A DNA stretch of 64,000 nt from Sanguinoderma infundibulare (GCA_032821775.1 JAVLRN010000007.1:992001-1056000), one strand, 5' to 3'; numbered from the stretch's first letter, positions 37,428-48,014 are shown. Notes: generated from the sequence alone by a model not told the origin. A program made the numbers and translations.

Positions 37428-39339
37428 TCAGCCCAATACCTCCCGCAAAGCTTTTTGTGCATCCTCGACCAAGGCGTCCCGAAACATCTTCGGCGGGATG
37501 GCCGTCCTCCCAATCACGGTGGGTTCGGCATCTGTCCTGGTTTGTGCCGCGACGAGCAAACCGTGATACACGGGAAATGGCGATAGACACAGGTGAAGTT
37601 CCTGCGGCGTTTGCAGTCGGCGATACGCTTCACACTCTTCCAGGCGAAGCACGGCGAGAATTTGGCCGAATGACGTTGAGAGGACACAAGGGGAGGCATG
37701 GCGAAGGATGACGTCTGCCGTGGCTAGAGACGTTCCGCATATCGTGGCAACGAGGAATCGTCGGAACTCCTCCCTGAAAACGGCCTCGGGGACGTCACTG
37801 CCATCGCCAATGTACCCCTTATGTCCATCCGCGTCCTCGATCTTGATATCGAAGTGCAGCATGCTCCAAAGAAGGAACGCCTGCACGCGGCTCCGCTCCG
37901 TGCCCGTTTGGTCCCCCGTGATTCGCGTGTATAGTGAAGGCGTTGTGTCCCTGACCAGCTCGTAGTCCATCGCCTCGGCACACAGCTTGGCGATGCGCGG
38001 TACCTCCCCACGGCCGAATTCTACCTCCTCGACCGTGACCTGCGCGCGCATGCATTTGAACCATTGAATGAGGGGGGGCGCTCGTGGGACGATTATAAAG
38101 CCGTCATATGCCTCGCCAATATTCTTCGGCTCCTCGAAGATCCACGGCGCCATGCTCTCCGTCAGGGACATCGCTGCCGAGCCTTTCATGCCAGCGACGA
38201 CCCTCGGTATGATGCGATAATGTTGTTGAACCCGGACCTGACGGAGTGCATCCGCCACCAGTTCCGCGAACGTCATCGTGCGCATGTGGGGGGGAGGGAT
38301 GTAGCCGTCTACGTCGGGGAAAACAGCCAGGACGTAGTCGCGGGGTTTGGTCGTCACTCGTCCACTGTCCCATGCCGAGCTAAATGGCTCGTATGTACCA
38401 GCAGGACGGTTTCCGGCTCCGTACTTCGCCATGTCGAGGTTACGCCTGCCCATGTCACGGTTGAAAGTTCGTCAGCCCGACTCGAGAACGGCAATATTCT
38501 GCTGACGGACGCACCGGAAGACAAGGTCGACATATGGCCTTCCGGTACTTCTGACCTTATGAGGGTCCTCGACCCCATGATACGCAAGTTTGTCACCCAG
38601 GAACGTAAGGACGGCCTTAGTCTTCCAGTTACAATAGCCAACCATCGACGTCTGGTACGCCATATCAAACTGATTCTGGTTGGGACGGCATGGGATGGGG
38701 TTCAGGTGCACAAAGTCTAGCACCTTTCCATACAGGCCTTCCTGGCGCGTCCACAGCCGCTCGAACCAGGGATCGAAGCACACCATGTGCGCCCCGCAGA
38801 ACTTGGCGTGGTCCACCTCCTCATCCATGAACTCAAACTTCATGATGTCCTCGTCGTGCCATTTGTTACTGTTCAGGTGGTCCATGACGGTCGCATGCCA
38901 CTCTGTGCAGATGGGGTGCTCCAGGAGCACTTTGACGCAGCGGGCCGACTTGTAGACATGGGGGATCGACGCCAGCTGGTCTGAGATGGTGATGGTCGCA
39001 GTCTCGGTCTGGTCGATGCAGAAGAGGTCCATCCAGAACCAGTCGGAGCCGCAGACGTCGGGACGGCTGAGGATGGAGAGGATGTCTTGTTTTACGGGAC
39101 TCAGCTTGACCACCCCTGGTGACCGGTGAAGGCCGGACGGTGAGGTCGACCTGCTTTCTGTGAAGTCTGATTCACGCACCAGGGTGACCATCCACCACTG
39201 TGTCCTTGACTGTCTCGGGGGTGCCCCATACGTGAGAGATGGCGATGTAGACATCGTTGGTGGTAGCATTCGGCTTGTGTTCGATATACAGGGACTGATC
39301 TGCCCTCTGGCTGACACGAACGAGGTATATGTTGTGCAT
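37428..39339 (-). CDS. HET-domain protein (heterokaryon incompatibility type)
   Basis: Three exons (39180-39339, 38515-39115, 37428-38445) join in phase to 592 residues. The N-terminus carries the HET signatures: Y(I)AISHVWGTPE (about residues 37-47), WFWMDLFCIDQ, and the later FERLWTRQEG, equivalent to the usual W-x-R-x-W-x-x-Q-E. The rest (about 350 residues) is a helical extension without recognisable NACHT, ankyrin or WD repeats. HET domains trigger cell death after non-self fusion in ascomycetes; in basidiomycetes the role is less established. The second intron (38446-38514, 69 nt) contains a TGA and a CTGAC branch site, so a naive reading would wrongly call a broken gene. The gene sits between two repeat copies and next to a hAT transposon. 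Confidence 0.82.
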
Positions 39340-39856
39340 GGTGTGACAATATAGCGACGAGGACGATTGGATCGAAAGGGGATTCGCTAGGCGAAGACGA
39401 TGGGATGGAGGTTGCGCTGCAAGCGACTGTCGAGTACGAAAGGATGGCTACAGGCCTGCCAGCATCCACTCGTCTTCGGACAGGAGGGAGCTGAGCGTTA
39501 ACCTTGAGTCTTTCTGGATCACAGTCCACGTGGATCCGAGTCGACACGCGCACGAACTGTGTGAGTGCCTGTAGTAGATGCATAATCAGTAGGTTTCATT
39601 GAATATCATTACGGGATGAAGCTGAAGGTGAAAAGGCACAAGAAGGATTGAGCGAGAACATGGTGATATGTTCGAGCACGTCATTGACTGCCACATGGGC
39701 GCTAGTTTTCCCAAAATGGGCGGCTTCGTCTGACAGCTGTCGATGGCGAAGTCTTTTCCATTTTGTTCTACTTCTATGCGCACCGCTTCCTCGTCTGCTA
39801 AAAGATGTACAGACCCTTGATAAGTCGCAATTGATTCCAAAATATCAGTCTTCAGG
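39340..39856. other. HET gene upstream region
   Basis: Upstream of the HET start. A minus-strand open frame (39586-39882) with LKTDILESIATYQGSVHLLA is truncated by the transposon insertion and not recognised. No gene called. Confidence 0.4.
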
Positions 39857-39864
39857 CTCAACGC
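39857..39864 (+). repeat. Target-site duplication, left (CTCAACGC)
   Basis: Eight bases immediately outside the left inverted repeat, repeated exactly at 41339-41346. Eight-base duplications are typical of hAT transposition. Confidence 0.9.
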
Positions 39865-41338
39865 TAGGGCTCGGCATCTCACGTTTAACGGGAACGCCGT
39901 TTTTTTGACGGCACGAAAACGTGAACGCCCGTCTAGATAAACGGGCGTTTTTTACGCATTCGGAAAACGGAACGCCCCGTTCCGTTCATTAAACGAAAAA
40001 ACGGGGCGTTCGAACGCGTTTTCTGACCTTTTTGGGAAATAACGATGAAATAGCTTGGAGGAGGGCGTACTTGATTCGCGCGGCCATACAAAATAATTAA
40101 CTACTGTTTCAAAGCATCAAGCTGCTCGCGAAGGTCGCGGCGCACAAGCAAGAGCTGTTGCTTCAACAACATGAGGGCATGGATGGTATCCGGCTTCAGG
40201 CTGCGTGCGCCAGAGGAAATGCGCTCGACAGCAACCGAGCACCCTCAAAAGAGTAGTATAGTCTCCGACTTGTCGCCTCCCTCAAAGTCGCTCTCGTCGC
40301 TGTCCAAGCCACCCTCCCGTTGACCATGAAGGGTGCTACTGGGTTTAAGGCTGACGTGAAGGCGTTTTTGAACGGGACGAGCAACAGAAGAGCCTAATTA
40401 ACATAAAATACCGCAGAATAAGTATACGCTTACAAGAGAGACGGGGACTCGAATGACAAAGAGAACTTACTGCTAGTAGCTTTAGGCGTTGAAGATTGAG
40501 CATACATGACACTTGCCGGCACATGCGGCGAGTTCGAGTTCCACTGAGAGTACATGAAGCGGACTGGGATGCGATCTGATCATCTGGTTGTCCGATGGGG
40601 AAGAGACCGGGGATGGGGTGAAGTTGGGGTCGGATGGAGAAAGAAGGTTGTCTGTGTGGATGGCGGACAGTTGCTGGCGCGACAGGATGTCTGGGAGGGA
40701 TTGTGTTCCACCTCGCCACCGCCGCGACTCCTCTTAACGATTTCCTCAGTACCCTCATCGCAATGGAACCGAATGCACTTGAAACGTGTACGCAGATGCA
40801 TCACCTCGCTTGCGCTCTCACTGGGCTCCAGCCGTAGGTTTTGGGACATACCTCGTTATCCTCGACTAGCAGCCTCTCCTCCGACCCAACCAAAAGCCTT
40901 CCCGCCTCCAAGTGTACCAACGAGTGACCCTTTGAACTGTTTCAGACTCACGAAAAGTGGGGAGGGGCGGGCCCCGCCCTCTCCGCTAGCTACCCGCGAT
41001 GGACCTAGGACGTTGGGCTGGATGTTCCGCAGCAAGCAGGGATTGCTGATAGCAACTTGAGGCATGTCTTCAGCGATGGCACTCGAGAGAAGTCCAGAGT
41101 GGGGAGACATAGACAAGTTGCATAATCATACAGACAGAGGTATACATATATGGACAGAAAAACGCGTTAAGAAACGGTAGACGGGCGTTATTGGGTGGAA
41201 AACGGGCGTTCAAAGACGCCTGCCTGATCTGGGGAAACGTCCTTGGAGACGGGGTCGTGGGAACCGTTCAAACGGGACGCCCGTCTTTTTAGACGGACGG
41301 AAAAACGCCCGTTTTAAACGGAACGATGCCGAGCCCTA
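39865..41338. mobile_element. Degenerate hAT transposon, 1474 bp
   Basis: The element begins TAGGGCTCGGCATC and ends with its exact reverse complement, giving 14 bp perfect terminal inverted repeats. The 8 bp CTCAACGC duplication flanks it. Both the repeat start (TAGGG) and the 8 bp duplication fit the hAT superfamily. Subterminal zones (39885-40020 and 41165-41325) are packed with AACGGGCGTT-type motifs in both orientations that can form hairpins, for example AACGCCCGT and ACGGGCGTT around CTAGATAA near 39930. Such clusters are the usual transposase-binding sites. The interior retains only a short transposase C-terminus (40101-40235), so the copy is non-autonomous. Exact ends suggest a fairly recent insertion. 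Confidence 0.9.
40101..40235 (-). pseudogene. hAT transposase C-terminal remnant
   Basis: The frame reads VAVERISSGARSLKPDTIHA then LMLLKQQ and stops with TAG at 40101-40103. This matches the end of the hAT dimerisation domain, whose usual form has a Ser/Val-ERxFS motif, then LxPxTIxALMxLK. The part between VERI and the L-K-P-D-T motif is shorter than usual. No other transposase motif is readable upstream. Confidence 0.7.
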
Positions 41339-41346
41339 CTCAACGC

Positions 41347-41505
41347 TATTACTGCAGGCTAAAAGCCCGGGCTTGAGCCCAACCCGGCCTGAGCCGAGCC
41401 GGCGCCCACCATGAGGGCCCGGCTCAACGTGTTGGTGAGCCCGAGCTCCCAAAAGCCGGACCCAAGCCCAGGAATTTGAGCCCGGCCCGGACTTGCACAA
41501 CACTC
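41347..41505. mobile_element. Possible terminal remnant of a second hAT element
   Basis: A GC-rich stretch with repeated GAGCCCGGCCCGG and AAGCCCGGGCTTGAGCCC motifs, ending in TTGCACAACACT just where repeat copy 2 begins. Read in reverse, AGTGTTGTGCAAGTCCGGGC resembles the start of many hAT elements. No partner end or duplication was found. Confidence 0.4.
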
Positions 41506-41509
41506 CCTG

Positions 41510-42390
41510 TGCCGTGGACGTGGACGACCCTCGGGAACTTCCTCTCTGCTGGTACGGCCTCCCTTTCCACACCAAATATATCCTCAGTATTGCTTTCTAC
41601 TGTATGAAAGGGGGCCATTGCTTTGGTCCCAAAGCGGGAGAGGTGAACCGGCTCACCACCTATGAAAACTTCGACATCTAGTTCAAGAACCAGATGTGCC
41701 TCCAGTTGGATGTCAGGCAGCTGTTGGATGCTCGTCGCTCCTCGCAGCACGCCGGTAGGTACCGCATCAAGCTCGAAATGCTGGCAGGACAAGCTTATCA
41801 ATCTATGTACTTAGTAGGACTTCCTTCGACTCGAGTTCGAACTCGGCGACCAGCTTTCGCGTTCGAGCCCAAGCCTTGTGGACCATGCAAATTTAATTTC
41901 AAGTCATAGACACGATTGGATCCCCAGGGTATTCGAGTAACAACGATTAGAAAGTGAGTGCGCCCATATGTTTTCCGTGATGATCTTCGGAGGGCGCTCG
42001 TGCCAGCGCCCAGAGGCTAGAGACTGCTGCCTGCCTACTCTGTTATTACATATCAGCCTAGAGCGGGTGTAGCTCTCGCGGGACAATATGAGACATCAAA
42101 AGCGAGCACGTCTCGGACCCCGGGCTGAAGGTACCGCACTCATGCGCTCAGCCTGGATCCGGGGACGTGTTAATTGACTATGTGTTTGAACTGCATTCTT
42201 ATTTCATCGATGGTCTTCGATCTCTCCGTGCTTCCCCCTTCGTCGAATTACCCACGGCGTCCTGGATGATCCACTTTTCAAGAGGTGGGCTTTTGAGGCC
42301 GATGTATCACACGCGCTCGAGATCTAGCCTACCCATCTGCGTAGCCCAAGACGATGCCTCGCAGACCCTGGACCACAATGAAATTTGCAT
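41510..42390. repeat. 0.9 kb dispersed repeat, copy 2
   Basis: Direct copy of 35781-36670, about 5.7 kb away, with the HET gene and the hAT element in between. The minus-strand open frame persists (41424-41801; GGEPVHLSRFGTKAMAPF). The left border abuts the GC-rich hAT-like end. Confidence 0.75.
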
Positions 42391-43023
42391 AGTCATTGAG
42401 ACACCGCATGTGCGAGGCACCGTGCCTTGTGTTCTCTGATGGAGATCGTGGGGAACGGGGTCTGGGACCCATGTTCGTGTTTGGCAATGATGTCAGTGGT
42501 GGCCGTCAACTAAAGTGGCTATGCTACGTGAGGACTGATCTTTGTCTCCGTCTCGCACGGCCATATGAGTTGTTGCTTATGCGACCGAATGTGCTGCTCT
42601 GGATGATCGAGGACTACGTCTGGTGGCTGACGGTACCTTACTGCGATCTGTCGCTCACTATCGACAACGCTAGGCGTTGAATGGAGAGTCCGTCAGAAGG
42701 CTGGTGGGCCTCGAGGAGCATTCGATGCGCTTCCTACACATGATATTTGGAATGATGGCCCTCAGCAACGATTCGCCGTACTTACGTGCTGATGCTGATG
42801 CAGAAAGTGAACGTCGCCGCGTCTATCCTACGTCGGGTCGAGCCTGGGAGGGCACGAGAATGCCCGGGCATCCGCCGCTGTGAAAAGCGGATCCCGAGCC
42901 GTCGGAAAACATGCCGTGATCAGGGATGGAGAAAGACGTTAAATAGACTGTGCTCGGATGTTGGACGAGCCCATCGAGCTCGATCGACATCCTCACCTCT
43001 CGGCCTTCTTCCATACTTGCACG
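42391..43023. other. Intergenic upstream of the Cys-rich secreted protein gene
   Basis: Open frames without domains. TTAAATAGAC at about 42938 may serve as a TATA-like element for the 43024 gene. Nothing else supported. Confidence 0.4.
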
Positions 43024-43875
43024 ATGCAGCTCTCACTCACCACCTCCTTCATCGCTGTCGCGACTCTCATCAGCTCCTCGTTGGCCGAGACGCACACGGT
43101 GCATTTTACGAACAAGTGAGCATGGATGGCTCATATCCCGCAACGCTTTGACTTACGCACTGCGGGTTTCTAGTTGCGGGTTTGGAACTGTGAGATCCAT
43201 GATCGAATACGGATCCGAGACACGATACTTACTCGCAGTCCAGCCTACTCTCATTCAGGGCGGGAACGTCCTGTCCACCGGGGGTGATTACACCTCAAAC
43301 GGTCCTCTCACCGCCGCTATTGCGTAGGCCTCGGATCTGTCGCATAGTTTTACTGCCGATTGCTGACTACATCTCCAGCTATCTGCAGACAGGTGCGTTC
43401 TCCGCGGGTATAAAGCCAAGTATGATTCGGCTGACCGCTGTCAATCACGGTCACCAGGCAGCTGCGGCTTCAACGGCGAGGGCTGCACGCTCATCGAGAC
43501 GACGCTCGTCAACCCGACCTCCCCCGGCTCGGGCTCCTCGACCGACATCAGCCTGATCCCTCCACACACGTTCAGCGTCACTTCCGGCTTCGGGTGAGTC
43601 TCTGTTTCGTGATTTCGTGATTTCTCGCCCGAGGTTCCTAATCCTGGTGCATCTAGCTACTACAACGGCTGCGACGGAGCCGGGGCGGACTGCACGTCTG
43701 CGAGCTGTTCGACTGCATTCCACACCTCGGACCAGACTAGCGTCCAGGTGGCTTGCCAGGTGAACAACGTGAGTGCTATTTGATTTTTGTGTACGGCGTA
43801 CGACCGACGTTGATGTTGATGCCACTTCTGCATGTATGCGCACAGGTGAACCTGGCCATCACGTTCTGCGACTAG
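43024..43875 (+). CDS. Small secreted Cys-rich protein (thaumatin-like fold, 'glycopeptide' family)
   Basis: About six short exons, one only about 14 nt long (CTATCTGCAGACAG, near 43379), splice to about 155 residues. A signal peptide (MQLSLTTSFIAVATLISSSL) is followed by AETHTVHFTNKCGFGTPTLI, QGGNVLSTGGDY, AIAYLQTGSCGFNGEGCTLI, GSGSSTDISLIPPHTF, GCDGAGADCTSASCS and a final VNLAITFCD. Nine or more Cys suggest several disulfides. The pattern matches secreted proteins annotated 'glycopeptide' in Agaricomycetes, related in fold to thaumatin-like proteins. The role is unknown; cell-wall or antifungal activity is only an inference from the fold. Confidence 0.8.
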
Positions 43876-44461
43876 ATCTGGAGACTCCTCTACTAGGATG
43901 ACAATGGTGCTTAACGGGCCACAGGATGGGCTTCAGCACGCGAAACGTTTCGATTTTTGTACTGATATGTGGTTTTCATTGTAAGAGTTGTATAGCGAAT
44001 GAAGTTATATGCGGCTGGGGAGTTGTATCGTTAGGGACCCAGAAAGGACTCCAATCGTCCGACGTCCTTGGCTCACGCACCATCCAAATCGCCTCCTCCT
44101 GAGCGGGGAACGTTTGAACGGCCGCTGCTCCTTCGCGCGACTTGTGCAGCTATTTGGATTTGAATGGTGACGGTCAAGTCCGGACCCAAAGCATCACGAG
44201 GGCGAGTCCGCGACGTTCAACGCAAGCCAAAGCATTTGAATGCTGGGTTCGATATCGCTCCAGTTGGGACACCTGATATAGTACTGAGAACTCGTCGGAG
44301 AACTTCAGGGAAAATATACGTTACTTGTTAAATGAAAGCTAAGAGTACAACGGATCGTTCAAGACTCCGCAAAGGGGGTATAACTACAGCACGACATTTT
44401 ATAGACGCAGGCCGCTCCCCAGCTCATCATTCCGAACCCAAAGTCCGCAAAAAGTTAAAGT
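43876..44461. other. Intergenic between convergent genes
   Basis: 3' flanks of the Cys-rich protein gene and of carboxylesterase A. No open frame of note. Confidence 0.5.
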
Positions 44462-46945
44462 TCAGAGGGGGTTATCCAGCGCCAGCTGTATCATGAAGTT
44501 CATGGCATCCACGCGGTAGTCGTCCGTCGTGATTGTCACCCCGTTGATTCCGGGTATCACGATGTCGTAAAACTCGAGCATCTGCGGCGAGCTTGTCGTG
44601 TATTTTGGCCACGAGATTTGCGTGTTGCCGTTCGGGTCGAGGTTGTTGACGAAGTTGACGAGGTAGTCTGTCATCTCCGCCCCGCCGTAGACGTTGATGA
44701 TGTCCGTAAAGTGTGCCTGCGCAAGGAACGAACATCTATAAATACCCTGCCTGTCCCGTTCACGAGGACGCAGATAGTGTGGAACGTACAGATCCGAGGA
44801 TGGGAGTCGCCTTGAGACGTTTGCTGACTGGCGAGGGGGTCAGCCAATTCAAAAGTGTACTAGTCCAGAGAGCTGCTCACGATAGGACCAAGCGGGTTGC
44901 TTGTCCGCCCTGTTCTGGAGGAAGAACCTGCGAGGCCCCTGGAAGACCAAGTCGCCTTGCATCGAAGCGAGCCTCTTGAACTGGGGCGACAGCGCATTCA
45001 GGATGCCCGTGCCGTACGGAGAACCCTGGGTGACATCCGCAGGGTACAGCTCGAGAAGCTGATCGAGGTCGGCGCTGGAGATTCCCGAGATGTAGTTGCT
45101 GGTGATGTACGCGCGTACTTCCGCCTCGGTCCTAGAGCGGGCTCTGTCATTTTCGCCTGTGCATCCCGAAACGCCATGGATACGTACGTAACGTTTAGGT
45201 TTGAGAGGGAGAAAAGGGTTCCCTCATCATCACAGTCCTGCGAGCAGATCAGGAGATGAGCACAGGGCGAGAAAGGTCGGCGTGTTTGCTTACGCTAGTT
45301 ATGAAGGGAATGTTCGCCACGCTTCCTTGCTGCACGAGGCTGAACGGGGTGTCGACGAGGAACTTTCCGTCGACACGAGGTAGCCATGCAAGATCAAGAG
45401 ACTATGGATGGTCAGTGAATTAGCAAACTATGTTTCGACCGTACGAAAGGACGCATATAACCACCTGTGGAGCGAAGAGGCCCGGAGAGTTATCCACAGC
45501 ACTCTTGAGCGTCGCGAAGGGAACGTCCCTCAGACACTGGAGCGTGTCAGCAGCGCCAGAGCATCCGGTCTCGTCTACGAGTGCGTCGTAGTAATTTTGC
45601 CCATGGGTGATATCCCCAACAGGAATCGGAGAACCGGACTGCATGAACGCGGCGCGGAACAGCCCTTCTGTGTTGCCCCCGTTGGTGATCATCTGCATTG
45701 CAACAGAGATCGCACCGGCACTCTGTCCCCAGCTGCGGAATGCGGTAAGCACAGAGCCATGGCATAGAAAGAGCGAAAAATACTTACATGGTAACCCTGG
45801 TCGGGTCGCCTCCGAAGGTGGAAATATATTTTTGCACCCAGCGAAGGGCCAAACGTTCTGGACACGACATATGTTAGCGTGGGAAGTAAAGAAATGCCAG
45901 AAAGTAAATAAACTCGCGGTCTTGCAGCCCAAGGTTGCCGACACCGGCATCCTTGACTTCTTGACTGGCCAGGAAGCCGTATGCTGAAGTGCGGTCAGCG
46001 CATCTGGACACGTGTGGTTTTATTGCAGGTCTAGCCCACCTGAGACCCTGCAAAAGCATAAGTATGTGGATCGGACAGCAGTTGAAAGAGAAGATACTTA
46101 CCGGTAGTTCATGCTGACATAGACGACCGGCTCCCCAAGCCCGATCGACCGCTTCACAATCACGTTTCCATCGTAACTGCCAGCCATGAGCATAAAGTTT
46201 AAACGACAAGTCCAGGAAAGGCCAACTCACACGGGCAGATCTGTGCCGCCGATCTCGAAGCCGCCTTCGTGACCGCAGCTCAATACGTGTCAACTGACTG
46301 CCTAAATCCAGCCGAACCTACCTCCGAAGATCCACTGCACGGCAAGTCAATGTAAGTGGGCATCAGCATGTGAATACGGATGGCGATACGGACTACGACG
46401 ACGGGAAGGTTCGCTCCGGGCTTTGTGCCGGCCGGCACGATGACGTTCAGCGAGAGACCTTCCAAAGCCAAAGACGTCAGAGCGAGACGCAGCGCAGCCG
46501 AACCGCGGTGAACTCACAATCCTCAGACGACGGAGTGATCAGGTCATAAATATCATTCACGAGGAAGTCGAGCACGTCCCCCGCCAGACCGGGGATCCCT
46601 GGAAAGGCGAACGCTTGCTGCGGACATGCGGGACCGAAACTTGTCGCGGTATAGGTCCCGTTGTATGCGTCGACAAGCACCGGCAGACTGAACCGAAGGT
46701 TTCCGGTCCTATGCGAAAGGATGCGGGCGTGATGAAAGCATGCGAGAAGAGTAGGAAACGACGTACGGCGGCTTTGCGAACGGAATGCCTAGGAACTGGG
46801 TCGTCGTGCCGTCCGAAGTGCCCACGAAAGTTCCCTCGTCGAGTTGCACCTGCGGAGATGAGCGTTTCTCGACCGCCATTGGGGCCGCGAGGGCAGCCCC
46901 GACCAAGAGAGAGAGGAGGCAGAGCGACTGGAACCGAAGAGACAT
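44462..46945 (-). CDS. Secreted type-B carboxylesterase/lipase A
   Basis: Many short exons encode an alpha/beta hydrolase of the carboxylesterase type-B family, about 560 residues. Signal peptide MSLRFQSLCLLSLLVGAALA is followed by a VEKR processing site. Then come FVGTSDGT..FLGIPFAKPP, SEDCLSLNV, oxyanion-loop WIFGGGFEIGGTD, YVSMNYR, GNLGLQDR, nucleophile elbow GQSAG (Ser; near 45720), the acid motif DCDDEGTLFS and the catalytic His in GSAHFTD. The C-terminus is LVNFVNNLDPNGNTQISWPK...NPL with stop at 44462. The His motif differs from GSFHGTD of the other copies, and an intron (44738-44797) falls exactly between Ser and Ala of this motif. No stop or frameshift was seen. It likely hydrolyses esters outside the cell. 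Confidence 0.85.
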
Positions 46946-47807
46946 GCCGCACTTGGAGTAGGGAGCGAAGGTAGCTTGCGAGCGAGACAGCTGCGGTGCA
47001 CAAGCGAGGGCTCGGAGCCTGTTGGCGAAGGCAGGGAAGACAACGTCGCCAGGCCAAGCACCGAGGAGCGGCTGTCCCGCAGCTCGCCCGTATTTATGCG
47101 TGGACGGCTACCAGCTGATTGCGTTGCGTCGGCTATTACACTACAATGAACATGGGCTGGGGTCCAGGATTCGGACATGTTGATGCATGATGTTTGGATA
47201 AACGGATAGAATCTCTTCGCTCTGCTGGCCCGGGGATACGTTACCGGAATGAATAACGCACCGCAGACTGCAACACGTGCCCCACATGACGCGCCGGTGA
47301 TCCACGAGGGCCGGCAGGCGACAGCACAGAAGCATGGCCTCCACAAGGGCAGATCACGGTGAGATGCCGACAACGTCGAGATGCCAAGTGAGGTGCGGGG
47401 AATGTGGGGTGAGTTGGGAAACGGGTGATGGGGATACGTGATTGGGCCTGTGTTTTCGCCGCCGCAGCGTTCCTGGACTGCCGCACGAGGACATCCTTCC
47501 TGTTCTCTGTAGGCACTACTGGTGTCATAGGGCTTCTTTGGGTGTTCCTTGGAATACGTTGATCGCGCGAATTGCCTCCGTCGGTGCCGGGAGGACGTCT
47601 GAAATGCAAATACGGTGAGAAGGCCCACGTGTTGTGTTCTTCTAGTCATGGGAGTGTTTGGGAAAAGAGACGTGCCTTGAATAAAAATGATATCACGAGG
47701 GGAGCACGACGAGGTGCTTCAGTGCGAGAACCCAGTTTCCCTCTGGTGACGAACAATCGTCCGAATCGGGAACCATAGACGCCCATTTGTTTCCAAGCGC
47801 AGGGCTA
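46946..47807. other. Carboxylesterase A promoter and flank
   Basis: Promoter side of carboxylesterase A, with CATAAATA at 47091-47098 (minus). The long minus-strand open frame 46789-47649 is an out-of-frame shadow extending from the esterase first exon. No other gene seen. Confidence 0.5.
47091..47098 (-). promoter_or_regulatory. CATAAATA box of carboxylesterase A
   Basis: CATAAATA, about 146 nt upstream of the ATG. The same octamer precedes the three other esterase genes. Confidence 0.5.
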
Positions 47808-47850
47808 GGTTCAAATCCAGATATCGTCATTTTACTCTCATTTTCTTGCA
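47808..47850 (+). repeat. Inverted copy of tRNA-Leu 3' end and trailer
   Basis: GGTTCAAATCC (a T-loop with one change) followed by GTCATTTTACT and CTCATTTTCTTG matches the 3' end and trailer of the tRNA-Leu on the other strand (47898-47945). The 23 bp after the tRNA end match with one mismatch. It is a truncated tRNA relic, in inverted orientation, about 70 bp from the gene. Confidence 0.75.
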
Positions 47851-47916
47851 CAAGCATATCTTACTGCATTCTGGGCCGTTCTTCACCATACACCAGCCAA
47901 GAAAATGGGAGTAAAA

Positions 47917-48014
47917 TGACGAGAACGGGATTCGAACCCGCGCCCTTTCGGACCAGATGCTTGAAGCTTATAAAAGCCTGATTCTGGCGCCTTAGACCGC
48001 TCGGCCATCTCGCC
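47917..48014 (-). tRNA. tRNA-Leu (anticodon CAG) with intron
   Basis: The 98 nt fold into a leucine tRNA. Acceptor GGCGAGA pairs with TCTCGTC (one G-U), D-arm GCCGAGCGGTCTAAGGC, anticodon stem CCAGA/TCTGG with loop AT-CAG-G-A, a long variable arm as in class II tRNAs, and T-arm GCGGGTTCGAATCCCGT. An 18 nt intron (47959-47976) sits one base 3' of the anticodon, the canonical place. The B box GGTTCGAATCC is perfect. Confidence 0.93.

Noticed and set aside
38472..38474. In-frame TGA that seems to break the HET gene
   Set aside because: It lies inside a 69 nt GT-AG intron (38446-38514) with a CTGAC branch site; splicing restores the frame.
39885..40020. Repeated GGGCGTT motifs as a CRISPR-like array
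   Set aside because: Spacing is irregular, orientation alternates, there are no spacers, and the motifs lie inside a hAT element of a eukaryote.
46789..47649. 286-codon minus-strand frame over the esterase A start
   Set aside because: It overlaps the signal-peptide exon in a different frame and continues into the promoter; it has no domain.
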